From Paraclostridium hominis (GTDB lineage: Bacteria; Bacillota; Clostridia; Peptostreptococcales; Peptostreptococcaceae), in the NCBI RefSeq assembly GCF_014306135.1, contig NZ_JACRWD010000002.1, forward strand, positions 248,001-312,000: DNA of 64,000 bases, read 5' to 3'. Positions 1 through 8,226 of the stretch are shown one piece after another (the first letter of the stretch is position 1; each line of letters opens with the position of its first letter). The notes under the pieces were generated by a model. The model was given only the letters and a program-made list of their open reading frames with translations, searched no databases and was not told the origin of the DNA. A program made the position numbers and the translations under genes.

Positions 1-889
1 TATATTCAGATACTACCATTCTTTTCTTTCCAGACATTTGTATCTCACTTATTTGAATAACTCCATTTCCTGTATTTACTTCTATACCCTCTTTATCAAC
101 TTTTAATATAGTCCCTGGAGCTTTATCACTATTTTTATCTACAACTTTAGTTTTCCATATTTTCATAGTTTGATTCTCATAAGTCGTATATGCACTAGGC
201 CATGGATTTACACCTCTTACAAGATTATGTATATCTTTAGCAGATTTATTCCAATCTATATTTCCTAATGTTTTATCCATTATAGGTGAATAACAAGTTT
301 CATCGTCATTTTGCTTTTCTCTTGGAGCTTTTCCTTGTGCAATAAGGTCTATTGTTTCTTTTAATACATTTGCTCCATCTATCATCATTTTATCATGAAG
401 TTCACCTGCTGTTATTTCATCATCTAAAGGTATTTCACTCTTTAAAATCATATCTCCTGTATCTAGACCAACATCCATATACATTGTAGTTACACCTGTT
501 TTTTCTTCTCCATTTATTATAACCCAATTTAAAGGTGCTGCTCCTCTGTATTTTGGTAATAATGATGCATGTACATTAACACATCCAAACTTAGGTATAT
601 CTAATATACTCTTTGGTAATATCTGACCAAATGCCACAACTACAATTAATTCAGGATTAATTTCTTTTAATTTTTCTACAAAAGATTCTTCTCTAGCCTT
701 AACTGGTTGATATACATCAATATTATATTTTAAAGCTAATTCTTTAACTGGAGGCATAGCTAGTTTTTTTCCTCTACCTTTAGGTTTATCTGGTTGAGTA
801 ACAACTGCTAGTACTTCATGTCCTTCATCTATTATTTTTTGTAAACATGGAACTGCAAATTCTGGCGTACCCATAAATACTATTTTCAT
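1..889 (-). CDS. fmt: Methionyl-tRNA formyltransferase (3' end cut by window start)
   Basis: Transfers a formyl group from 10-formyl-THF to Met-tRNA(fMet) to make the initiator tRNA. I translated this gene by hand from the ATG at 889 to the window edge. The N-terminus reads MKIVFMGTPEFAVP and residues 107-119 read HASLLPKYRGAAP, the family signature. N105, H107 and D143 (GLDTGD) fit the catalytic Asn-His-Asp triad. About 296 residues are visible of an expected 310 or so, so only the extreme C-terminus is missing. It lies 15 bp after def, whose product acts on the same formyl group, and closes the priA-def-fmt unit. Confidence 0.95.
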   Translation of the reverse strand, partial: MKIVFMGTPEFAVPCLQKIIDEGHEVLAVVTQPDKPKGRGKKLAMPPVKELALKYNIDVYQPVKAREESFVEKLKEINPELIVVVAFGQILPKSILDIPKFGCVNVHASLLPKYRGAAPLNWVIINGEEKTGVTTMYMDVGLDTGDMILKSEIPLDDEITAGELHDKMMIDGANVLKETIDLIAQGKAPREKQNDDETCYSPIMDKTLGNIDWNKSAKDIHNLVRGVNPWPSAYTTYENQTMKIWKTKVVDKNSDKAPGTILKVDKEGIEVNTGNGVIQISEIQMSGKKRMVVSEY

Positions 890-904
890 ATATATCAACT
901 CCTA

Positions 905-1345
905 CTACTTTTCAATTTTATCTACAAATAATATTCCATCTAAGTGGTCTATTTCATGACAAAATGCTCTAGCTAAAAGTTCTTCTCCTTCCATTTCAAA
1001 CATTTGTCCTTTTCTATTCATAGCTCTTACTTTAACATAATAAGGTCTTGTAACTGGTCCTGATTCATTCATAACACTTAAGCATCCTTCATCATCAGTT
1101 TGTTCTCCTGAAGTCTCTATTATCTCTGGATTTATAAGTTCTATTATTCCATCTCCAACATCTATTACTGCTATTCTTTTTAATATTCCAACTTGTGGAG
1201 CTGCAAGTCCTACACCGTCAGCTTCATACATAGTATCAGCCATATCATCTAATAATTGTATTATTTTTTCATCTATTTTTTCTACAACTTTACACTTTTT
1301 TCTTAATACAGGTTCTCCTATTTGAACTATTTGTCTTAACGCCAT
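905..1345 (-). CDS. def: Peptide deformylase
   Basis: Metalloenzyme that removes the N-formyl group from nascent proteins. All three family motifs are present: GVGLAAPQ (44-51), EGCLS (86-90, C88 binds metal) and HEIDH (130-134, two metal-binding histidines and the catalytic glutamate). At 146 aa it is the short clostridial form and lacks a C-terminal extension. The ATG follows a clear GGAGG. It lies between priA and fmt with gaps of under 20 bp, so the three are almost certainly cotranscribed. Confidence 0.97.
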   Translation of the reverse strand: MALRQIVQIGEPVLRKKCKVVEKIDEKIIQLLDDMADTMYEADGVGLAAPQVGILKRIAVIDVGDGIIELINPEIIETSGEQTDDEGCLSVMNESGPVTRPYYVKVRAMNRKGQMFEMEGEELLARAFCHEIDHLDGILFVDKIEK

Positions 1346-1364
1346 TTTATATTCCTCCTAATTT

Positions 1365-3821
1365 TTATAATACACTATAAGGATTTATATCTATAGATAT
1401 ATTTATATCCTTATCAAAAACTATCTCGCGCTTAGTTATACATATATATTTTATTATACCCTTTAATAGATTTATTTCAATATCCTCATCTTTAAATAAT
1501 ATTTGCCACCTATAATTTTGATTTATTTTTCCTATAGAACATTGGTTAGGCCCTAATATAAAAGATAAATCATTTATACCACGCTCTCTTAATAAATAAG
1601 CTAATGAATCATACATTTTTTTAGAATTACTTTCTACTAACTTATTATCTTTTCCACTTAATACAACACTAACCATATTATTAAATGGAGCATAATCAAA
1701 TAATTTTCTTATTTTTATTTCATCTTCATAAAATCCTTTAAAGTCATAATTTATAGCACGTTTAATTGCATAGTGATCAGTATCATAAGTTTGTAAAATT
1801 ACTTTTCCATCTTTTTCAGCTCTTCCTGCTCTACCTGCAACTTGAGTAATTAGTTGAAAAGTCATTTCCGAACTCCTAAAATCTGGAAATTTAAGTATCA
1901 TATCTGCTGATAATATTCCTACTAATGTTACATTATCAAAATCTAATCCTTTGCTAAGCATTTGTGTTCCTATAAGAATATCGGCTTCTTTATTTTTAAA
2001 ACTATTTAAGATTCTATCAAATGAGCCTTTCCTAGAAGTCGTGTCCTTATCAAGCCTTAAAACTCTTAAGTTAGGAAATATAGTTTTTATTTCTTCTTCG
2101 ATTTTTTGAGTACCTATTCCAAATGGTTTTATGTATTTGCTTTTACATTCTGGGCACTCGCTAGGAATTTCCTTTTCATATCCACAATAGTGGCATTTTC
2201 CTGTATTACTTTTTTTATGATATGTAAGTGATATATCACAATTCTCACAAGTAAATACATAACCACATTTTCTGCAAGATACAAAATTTGAATACCCTCT
2301 TCGATTTAAAAATAGCATCACTTGACTATTATTTTTTATAGCAAGTTCTATTTCTGACTTTAGTTTAGTACTAAATATGCTTTTGTTACCTATCATAAGT
2401 TCTTCTTTCATATCAGCAACTTCAATTTTTGGCATAGGCTTTTTATTTGCTCTTTTATTTATTTCAAGTAACTTATATTCACCATTAACAGCTTTATAAT
2501 ATTCTTCTATAGATGGTGTTGCAGATCCTAAAACTAAAGAAATATCTCTTTTCTTTGCTATAAACTTAGCTACTTCTATAGCACTAAATTTAGGATTTTT
2601 ATCTGATTTGTATGCACTTTCATGAAATTCATCGATAATTATAACACCCAAACTTGTAAATGGTGTAAATAAAGCCGATCTAGCACCAATTAATATTCTT
2701 ATTTTCCCCTCTTTTACTTGTTTATACACATCATGTTTTTCACCTTCTGATAGTTGACTGTGAAAAACTCCTACAATGTCTCCAAATTTGTTTTTAAATC
2801 TTGATATAGTTTGAGGAGTCAAAGAAATTTCAGGAACTAAAACTAAACCATCTAATCCTTGAGTTAATGCATTTTCAATTATAGCCATATATACTTCTGT
2901 TTTACCACTTCCTGTCACTCCATGAATCATATATGGTTTTTTATTTTCATCAAACATTTCACTATTTATTGTACTTACTACTTTACTTTGTTCTTCATTT
3001 AAATTTATTTCTTTTTGCTCTATAGAGTATATTTGTTCTGGACTTCTATAAAAATCAACTTCTTCTATTCTAATAAGATTTTTTTCTTTTAGCTTATTTA
3101 TACTTTGTCTTGTTATTTTTAAATTTTCTAGTACTTCATTTAAATCAACTTCTTTTTTTTCTTTTAAAAATTCTATAATTTCTTTTTGCTTATTTCCTAA
3201 TCTTATTTTATTTATATTTATATAATCATCAATATCTACTATATCTTCAATTAATGATATTGAATAAACTTTCTTTTCATTTTTATGGTCTTTATATTCC
3301 CATTTTAACTCTACTATATTATTTTTTTGCATTTTATATATCAAGTTATTTGCATTTGGTATTTTCTTTATTTTTTCAAATTTTATTTTGCCTTTATTAT
3401 TTTTTAGTATTTCTAAAATTTTATTTTCATTTTTATTTGTACTTTTATAATCTTCATCTTTAAGCTTAATTACTTTAAAATTATTTAGTTTATATCCTTT
3501 TGGATATAATAAATTTATACAATCAATATATGTACATAAGTATTTATTTTTCATCCATATTATTAAATTTATATCATCTTTATTAAAAATAGGCTCTTCA
3601 TCTAATAAATCAAGTATTTTTTTAGTTTTTATATTTTCGTCAATAAAATCAACTATATCAAATACAAATGCTTCTAACGGTTTATTATACATTCCAAAAG
3701 GAACTAATATTCTATGTCCTATACATATATTTTCACTAAAAAAATCTGGTATTTCATACGTAAATAAATTATCTGTATGTATAGAATTATTTCTTACTAT
3801 AACTTTTGCATATTGCTTCAT
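1365..3821 (-). CDS. priA: Primosomal protein N' (replication restart helicase)
   Basis: Superfamily 2 helicase that recognises stalled forks and reloads the replicative helicase. The N-terminal 3'-DNA-binding region is divergent and Lys/Asn-rich. Walker A GVTGSGKT is at 301-308 and the DExH box reads DEFHE at 397-401 (DEEHE/DEEHD is more usual). A cysteine cluster at roughly 510-565 (CRKCG, CENC, CHYCG, CPECK) forms the zinc sites. GTQMLSKGLDF and QVAGRAGR are the late helicase motifs. The 818 aa length is normal. The 131-bp gap and hairpin after coaBC suggest a separate promoter, with def and fmt downstream. Confidence 0.95.
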   Translation of the reverse strand: MKQYAKVIVRNNSIHTDNLFTYEIPDFFSENICIGHRILVPFGMYNKPLEAFVFDIVDFIDENIKTKKILDLLDEEPIFNKDDINLIIWMKNKYLCTYIDCINLLYPKGYKLNNFKVIKLKDEDYKSTNKNENKILEILKNNKGKIKFEKIKKIPNANNLIYKMQKNNIVELKWEYKDHKNEKKVYSISLIEDIVDIDDYININKIRLGNKQKEIIEFLKEKKEVDLNEVLENLKITRQSINKLKEKNLIRIEEVDFYRSPEQIYSIEQKEINLNEEQSKVVSTINSEMFDENKKPYMIHGVTGSGKTEVYMAIIENALTQGLDGLVLVPEISLTPQTISRFKNKFGDIVGVFHSQLSEGEKHDVYKQVKEGKIRILIGARSALFTPFTSLGVIIIDEFHESAYKSDKNPKFSAIEVAKFIAKKRDISLVLGSATPSIEEYYKAVNGEYKLLEINKRANKKPMPKIEVADMKEELMIGNKSIFSTKLKSEIELAIKNNSQVMLFLNRRGYSNFVSCRKCGYVFTCENCDISLTYHKKSNTGKCHYCGYEKEIPSECPECKSKYIKPFGIGTQKIEEEIKTIFPNLRVLRLDKDTTSRKGSFDRILNSFKNKEADILIGTQMLSKGLDFDNVTLVGILSADMILKFPDFRSSEMTFQLITQVAGRAGRAEKDGKVILQTYDTDHYAIKRAINYDFKGFYEDEIKIRKLFDYAPFNNMVSVVLSGKDNKLVESNSKKMYDSLAYLLRERGINDLSFILGPNQCSIGKINQNYRWQILFKDEDIEINLLKGIIKYICITKREIVFDKDINISIDINPYSVL

Positions 3822-3926
3822 ATTTTAACCTCTATTTATATTTTTATATACTTATTCTTATCATTTACAGTAAACATATTATTTATAAGTACCCTAATAA
3901 TATACTATTTATCTATAAATGAAAAT

Positions 3927-3955
3927 TAAGCATCTATATTTAATATAGATGCTTA
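3927..3955 (-). terminator. Hairpin terminator overlapping coaBC stop codon
   Basis: Perfect 13-bp stem (3927-3939 with 3943-3955) and a 3-nt loop; the coaBC stop lies in the first arm. On the minus strand it is followed by ATTTTC, a short U-rich run. It separates coaBC from priA. Confidence 0.6.
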
Positions 3956-5152
3956 TATATTTAATAGAGTTTTTATCTTATCTAAGATAACGTCAGCTAC
4001 CTCTTCTTTTTTCATTTTAGGATACTCATTTATGATTCCATCTTTATCTATAACTTTAACTATATTGGTGTCCACTCCAAATCCGGCACCCTCTTGAGTT
4101 AAATCATTTGCTACTATAAAATCTAAGTTCTTTTTATCTATTTTACGTTTAGCATTTTCTAATAAATCATTAGTTTCTGCAGCAAATCCAACTAAGATTT
4201 TATCTTTTTTTATTTTACCTATTTCTAATGCTATATCTTTTGTTCTATCTAGCTTAATGCTTAAATCATCATCTGATTTTTTAATTTTTTTACCAGAATA
4301 ATTTTTAGGTTTATAATCTGCAACTGCAGCACTTTTTATTATTACTTGATTTTCATCTATGTTCTCTAAAACAGCATTATACATATCATCTGCTGATTCA
4401 GTTTTTATAAACTTTTTCAGATTTTGAGGCGGTATGATATTAGTAGGTCCTGATATTAAAGTCACATCTGCACCTCTTTCTATAGCTTTTTTAGCTATAG
4501 CATATCCCATTTTTCCTGTTGATCTATTTGTTATATATCTTACAGGATCAATACTTTCAACTGTAGGACCTGCTGTTACTATTATGCTTGTACCTTTTAA
4601 ATCTTTTTTTTCTTGTAAAAGATTTATTATACTTTCAAATATAACATCTACAGATGCCAATTTACCCGAACCGATATCTCCGCAAGCTAATCTTCCGCTT
4701 TCAGGCTCAACAAACTCATAATTTAAATCTTTTAATGTTTGTATATTTCTTTGAACTACAGGATTTTCATACATATTCGTATTCATTGCAGGAGCTATAA
4801 GCACTTTAGCTTTTGTAGCCATAACTGTAGTTGTTAGCATATCATCTGCAATTCCATTTGCTACTTTACCAATTAGATTTGCAGTAGCAGGAACTAATGC
4901 AAATAAATCAGCTTTTTTTGCCAATGAAACATGTTCTACATCCCAAGTTTTTGGAGATTCAAACATATCTTCTACAACATAATTTTGACTTAATGTTTGA
5001 AACGTAAGTGGAGCTACAAATTCAGTAGCTGATTTAGTCATTATTACATGAACATTTACTCCAACTTTTTTTAATTTACTCACTAAGTCACAAGCTTTGT
5101 ATACAGCAATTCCTCCAGAAACACCTAAAACTACTGTTTTGTCCTTTAACAT
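3953..5152 (-). CDS. coaBC: Phosphopantothenoylcysteine decarboxylase / phosphopantothenate-cysteine ligase
   Basis: Bifunctional coenzyme A biosynthesis enzyme. The N-terminal half is the FMN-dependent CoaC decarboxylase: GVSGGIAVYKA near the start for flavin binding, and PAMNTNMYENP near residue 120 as the substrate-binding clamp. The C-terminal half is the CoaB ligase, with STGKMGYAIA, GADVTLISGP and KSAAVADYKP. The 399 aa length matches the fused bacterial form. The ATG is preceded by GGAG with 7-nt spacing and lies 4 bp after rpoZ. It is the last gene of the yicC-remA-gmk-rpoZ-coaBC run before a hairpin. Confidence 0.96.
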   Translation of the reverse strand: MLKDKTVVLGVSGGIAVYKACDLVSKLKKVGVNVHVIMTKSATEFVAPLTFQTLSQNYVVEDMFESPKTWDVEHVSLAKKADLFALVPATANLIGKVANGIADDMLTTTVMATKAKVLIAPAMNTNMYENPVVQRNIQTLKDLNYEFVEPESGRLACGDIGSGKLASVDVIFESIINLLQEKKDLKGTSIIVTAGPTVESIDPVRYITNRSTGKMGYAIAKKAIERGADVTLISGPTNIIPPQNLKKFIKTESADDMYNAVLENIDENQVIIKSAAVADYKPKNYSGKKIKKSDDDLSIKLDRTKDIALEIGKIKKDKILVGFAAETNDLLENAKRKIDKKNLDFIVANDLTQEGAGFGVDTNIVKVIDKDGIINEYPKMKKEEVADVILDKIKTLLNI

Positions 5153-5156
5153 ATTA

Positions 5157-5426
5157 TTACTCCTCTATTATGTTTTGAACTTGAGCTAAATGTTGCTTAG
5201 CTTCTTCTATTTCTATTTCTTCTTCTGTTAATTTTCTAAAAGTTATTTTTCTATCTGCAACTTCTTGTGTAGCTAATGTAACTGGTTTTATTTGTTGGTG
5301 CTTAGTTGTAGGAACATATGGTGTTGCTCCATCTATTAATTCTCTAGATCTTTTAGCTACTGTTACTACTAAATAATATCTGTTATCGATTTGGTTTAAT
5401 ACTTCATTTATTGATGGCTTTATCAT
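5157..5426 (-). CDS. rpoZ: RNA polymerase omega subunit
   Basis: Small subunit that helps fold and assemble beta' in RNA polymerase. The 89-aa sequence starts MIKPSINEVLNQIDNRYYLV and contains VAKRSRELIDGATP, the conserved omega core. An acidic tail (EEEIEIEEAKQHL) follows. A strong AAGGAGGAA precedes the ATG. It starts 1 bp after gmk, the widely conserved gmk-rpoZ pairing, so translational coupling is likely. Confidence 0.93.
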   Translation of the reverse strand: MIKPSINEVLNQIDNRYYLVVTVAKRSRELIDGATPYVPTTKHQQIKPVTLATQEVADRKITFRKLTEEEIEIEEAKQHLAQVQNIIEE

Positions 5427-5427
5427 C

Positions 5428-6042
5428 TTATAATTCCTCCTTGAATTTTTTTATTATATTTTCTTTATATCTATAAACTTTATTTTTTTCAGCTGATATT
5501 ATGTGTTCTAATTCTTGAGCTGAAGTTTTTACATCATTATTTACTATAAAATAATCATAGTGTTCTATTTGGCATATTTCATCAACAGCTGAACCAAATC
5601 TTTTATTTATTTGTTCTTCTGTTTCTGTGCCTCTTCCAACAATTCTATTTTTTAACTCATTAAGAGATGGAGGAAGTATAAATATAAATACACCTTCTGG
5701 ATATACATCTTTTATTTGTCTAGCACCTTGCATTTCTATCTCTAAAACAACATCATTTCCATTTTCTAAGTTCTCTAGTATAGCAGCTTTTGGTGTCCCA
5801 TAGAAATTATCATATATTTGAGCATGTTCTAATAATTCATTGTTATTTATCATGTCTTTAAACTTTTCTTTAGTTACAAAGAAATAGTTAACTCCATCTA
5901 CTTCTCCTTCTCTTGGATTTCTAGTAGTTGCAGAAATTGATAATTTAACATCCTTATTATTTTGTAAAAATTCTTTACATATAGTTCCTTTACCTGCTCC
6001 AGATGGTCCAGAAACAACTAGTAATAAACCTTTCCTTTTCAT
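5428..6042 (-). CDS. gmk: Guanylate kinase
   Basis: Phosphorylates GMP to GDP in nucleotide metabolism and thereby influences ppGpp precursor pools. The P-loop reads SGPSGAGKGT at about residues 10-19. SATTRNPREGEVDGVNYFF is the GMP-binding segment, and the GTE..INKRF segment belongs to the lid. The 204 aa length is standard. The ATG follows GAAAGGAAG. It lies 14 bp after remA and immediately before rpoZ. Confidence 0.97.
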   Translation of the reverse strand: MKRKGLLLVVSGPSGAGKGTICKEFLQNNKDVKLSISATTRNPREGEVDGVNYFFVTKEKFKDMINNNELLEHAQIYDNFYGTPKAAILENLENGNDVVLEIEMQGARQIKDVYPEGVFIFILPPSLNELKNRIVGRGTETEEQINKRFGSAVDEICQIEHYDYFIVNNDVKTSAQELEHIISAEKNKVYRYKENIIKKFKEEL

Positions 6043-6056
6043 TTATATCTTCCTTT

Positions 6057-6320
6057 CTAATTCTCTATCTGCTGATCGTCTTTATCGGTGAATCTGTGTG
6101 CTACAGTTTCTGGTTGAACTGATGATAATATTATATACTGACTATCAGTTATTATAACTGCCCTAGTTTTTCTACCATAAGTAGCATCAATTAACCTTCC
6201 ACTTTCTTTACTTTCTTGTATTAATCTTCTTATAGGAGCTGACTCTGGGCTTACTATAGCAACTACCTTATTCGCCATAACTACATTACCATATCCTATA
6301 TTTATAAGGTTCATGCTCAT
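6057..6320 (-). CDS. remA: RemA/YlzA family DNA-binding regulator (DUF370)
   Basis: In Bacillus, RemA is an oligomeric DNA-binding regulator of biofilm matrix and osmoprotection genes; its function in clostridia is less clear. The 87-aa protein has the conserved INIGYGNVVMANKVVAIVSPESAPIRR core (written here as the family landmark) and ends acidic. The first ATG has GGAGAG 6 nt upstream; M3 is an alternative start that aligns equally well. The position between yicC and gmk is the same as ylzA in Bacillus, which supports orthology. Confidence 0.9.
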   Translation of the reverse strand: MSMNLINIGYGNVVMANKVVAIVSPESAPIRRLIQESKESGRLIDATYGRKTRAVIITDSQYIILSSVQPETVAHRFTDKDDQQIEN

Positions 6321-6331
6321 AATAATCTCTC

Positions 6332-7213
6332 CTATTCTACATTTTGTATTTGTTCTCTTATTTTTTCTAATTCGCTTTTTATTTCAACTACTAAGTTAGT
6401 TATATTAAGATCTGATGATTTTGACCCTATAGTGTTTGTTTCTCTATTCATTTCTTGTATTAAGAAATCTATTTTTCTACCTATAGATTCATCTTTATGT
6501 ATTGTCTTTTTAAGTTGTAAGATATGACTTTTAAATCTTACTATTTCTTCTGTTATACTACACTTATCTGCATATATTGCAACTTCTTGAGCTAGTCTAT
6601 TTTCATCAACAAGACTTGGATTGTCTAGTATTTCAGCTATTCTATTATTTAATTTTTCTTTGTATTCATTAACAACATTATATGAATAGTTTTCTATTTG
6701 TTCAATATAATCTTTTAATAAATCACATCTCATATCTATGTCATTAGAAAGTTTTATACCTTCTTCTTTTCTCATATCTTTTAACTTAACAAGGCAATCG
6801 TCTAAAGCTACCTTTAGCATTGACCATAATAAGTCTTCATCTTCTTCTTTTTCTTCACTTTTTATTATATCTGGAAATTTAGCTATATTCATAACTGTTA
6901 TATCATCTTGTAAGTTAAATGTTGATTTTATATTATTTAATATATTTACATATTCACTAGCTAACTTCTCATCAAATTTTAAGTTTACATCTTCACTACC
7001 TATTAAGTCAAGTTTTATATATAAATCAACTCTACCTCTTTTTACATATTCTTTAACTACATTTCTTATTTTATCCTCTAGAAAAGATATTTTTCTCGGA
7101 AGACGTATATTTATATCTACATATTTATGATTAATAGTTCTGCATTCTACTGTAAAATGATAATTATCATTTTTATATTCGCCTCTTCCAAAGCCTGTCA
7201 TACTAATAGCCAT
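6332..7213 (-). CDS. yicC: YicC/YloC family endoribonuclease
   Basis: Member of the YicC family, in which E. coli YicC and B. subtilis YloC have endoribonuclease activity. The N-terminus reads MAISMTGFGRGEY, the universal family start, and the C-terminus holds KIDFLIQEMNRETNTIGSKS, the most conserved block. The 293 aa length is typical. The GGAGG ribosome binding site lies in the 3-bp gap after dapF, so it is probably translated from the dapF transcript. It heads the yicC-remA-gmk-rpoZ cluster. Confidence 0.93.
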   Translation of the reverse strand: MAISMTGFGRGEYKNDNYHFTVECRTINHKYVDINIRLPRKISFLEDKIRNVVKEYVKRGRVDLYIKLDLIGSEDVNLKFDEKLASEYVNILNNIKSTFNLQDDITVMNIAKFPDIIKSEEKEEDEDLLWSMLKVALDDCLVKLKDMRKEEGIKLSNDIDMRCDLLKDYIEQIENYSYNVVNEYKEKLNNRIAEILDNPSLVDENRLAQEVAIYADKCSITEEIVRFKSHILQLKKTIHKDESIGRKIDFLIQEMNRETNTIGSKSSDLNITNLVVEIKSELEKIREQIQNVE

Positions 7214-7216
7214 TTA

Positions 7217-8047
7217 CTATACCTCCAAAGTTCCTTCACATATTTTAACTGCATTTCCTATCATGTATACATCATCTAGTATTTCTATTTTTACACTTCC
7301 ACCTTCTGATTTAACATTTACTTTTTTATTAACTTTATTTAAGTAATTAGCTACTATAACAGATGCAGTCATTCCTGTTCCACATCCTAATGTATAACCA
7401 CAACCTCTTTCCCATGTATAAACCTGAATATTATTTTTATCATCTATCTTTACAAAGTTAACATTAGTATTTTGTGGGAATATTTCATTTTTTTCTATTA
7501 ATTCTCCATACTTATATATGTCTTTTTTTATTATTTCATCTACAAACACAATTGTATGAGGAACTCCCATAAGAACCGAACTAACTTCTATTTCTTTATT
7601 ATCTATTACTAACTTTTCATTTATAAAGACTTCTTTATTTGTTTTTACTGGAATTATATTAGGATTGAAATTTGGTTTTCCCATATTTACTTTTATAGTA
7701 TCAATTTTTTCTTTGTTTATATTTAAAGATATTTTTTTTATACCGTCAAGTGTATATACACTAAATTCATTTTCTTTTACTATATTATTGTCATATACGA
7801 ATTTACAAAAACATCTTAGACCATTTCCACACATATTAGCTCTAGATCCATCAGAATTGTAATATACCATTTCAACATCACATATATTTGAATTTTTAAC
7901 AACTAGTAATCCGTCTGCACCTATACCAAAGTGTCTATGACAAACTTTTTTAGCTAAATCTGAATAATTATTAGGATCTATATTATCAAATCTACCATCT
8001 ATTGCTATAAAATCATTGCCGACTCCATGTAATTTCCAGAAGTTCAT
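7217..8047 (-). CDS. dapF: Diaminopimelate epimerase
   Basis: Converts LL-DAP to meso-DAP for lysine and peptidoglycan synthesis. Both catalytic thiols are visible: C73 in NMCGNGLRC, and a second Cys in GCGYTLGCGTG at roughly residue 222. The 276 aa length is normal. The ATG follows AGGGGGGAT. A TATAAT on the minus strand at 8082-8087 is a plausible -10 box in the divergent region shared with rqcH, though its -35 is weak. Bacillus does not have dapF at this point in the yloA-yloC region, so its placement is lineage-specific. Confidence 0.95.
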   Translation of the reverse strand: MNFWKLHGVGNDFIAIDGRFDNIDPNNYSDLAKKVCHRHFGIGADGLLVVKNSNICDVEMVYYNSDGSRANMCGNGLRCFCKFVYDNNIVKENEFSVYTLDGIKKISLNINKEKIDTIKVNMGKPNFNPNIIPVKTNKEVFINEKLVIDNKEIEVSSVLMGVPHTIVFVDEIIKKDIYKYGELIEKNEIFPQNTNVNFVKIDDKNNIQVYTWERGCGYTLGCGTGMTASVIVANYLNKVNKKVNVKSEGGSVKIEILDDVYMIGNAVKICEGTLEV

Positions 8048-8226
8048 TTATATCCCCCCTATAAATTTGAATTCTTAGCTTATTATACAATATTTTGTTC
8101 ATAAAAGGAAATTATATTGATTATAACCTATATATTATTTTAAACTATATTCTAAATATTATATTCACATTATTATACATCTGTGTAATAATCTACTTAT
8201 CAATAAATTTTGAAAGGAATGATATT

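Noticed and set aside
3254..3463. Plus-strand hydrophobic frame opposite priA
   Set aside because: Antisense of a Lys/Asn-rich priA segment in AT-rich DNA; no ribosome binding site or family match.
8095..8226. In-frame upstream extension of rqcH encoding a hydrophobic 44-residue leader
   Set aside because: The family start MAFDGLVIH has its own GAAAGGAAT ribosome binding site at 8227; RqcH is cytosolic and no ribosome binding site fits the upstream codon.
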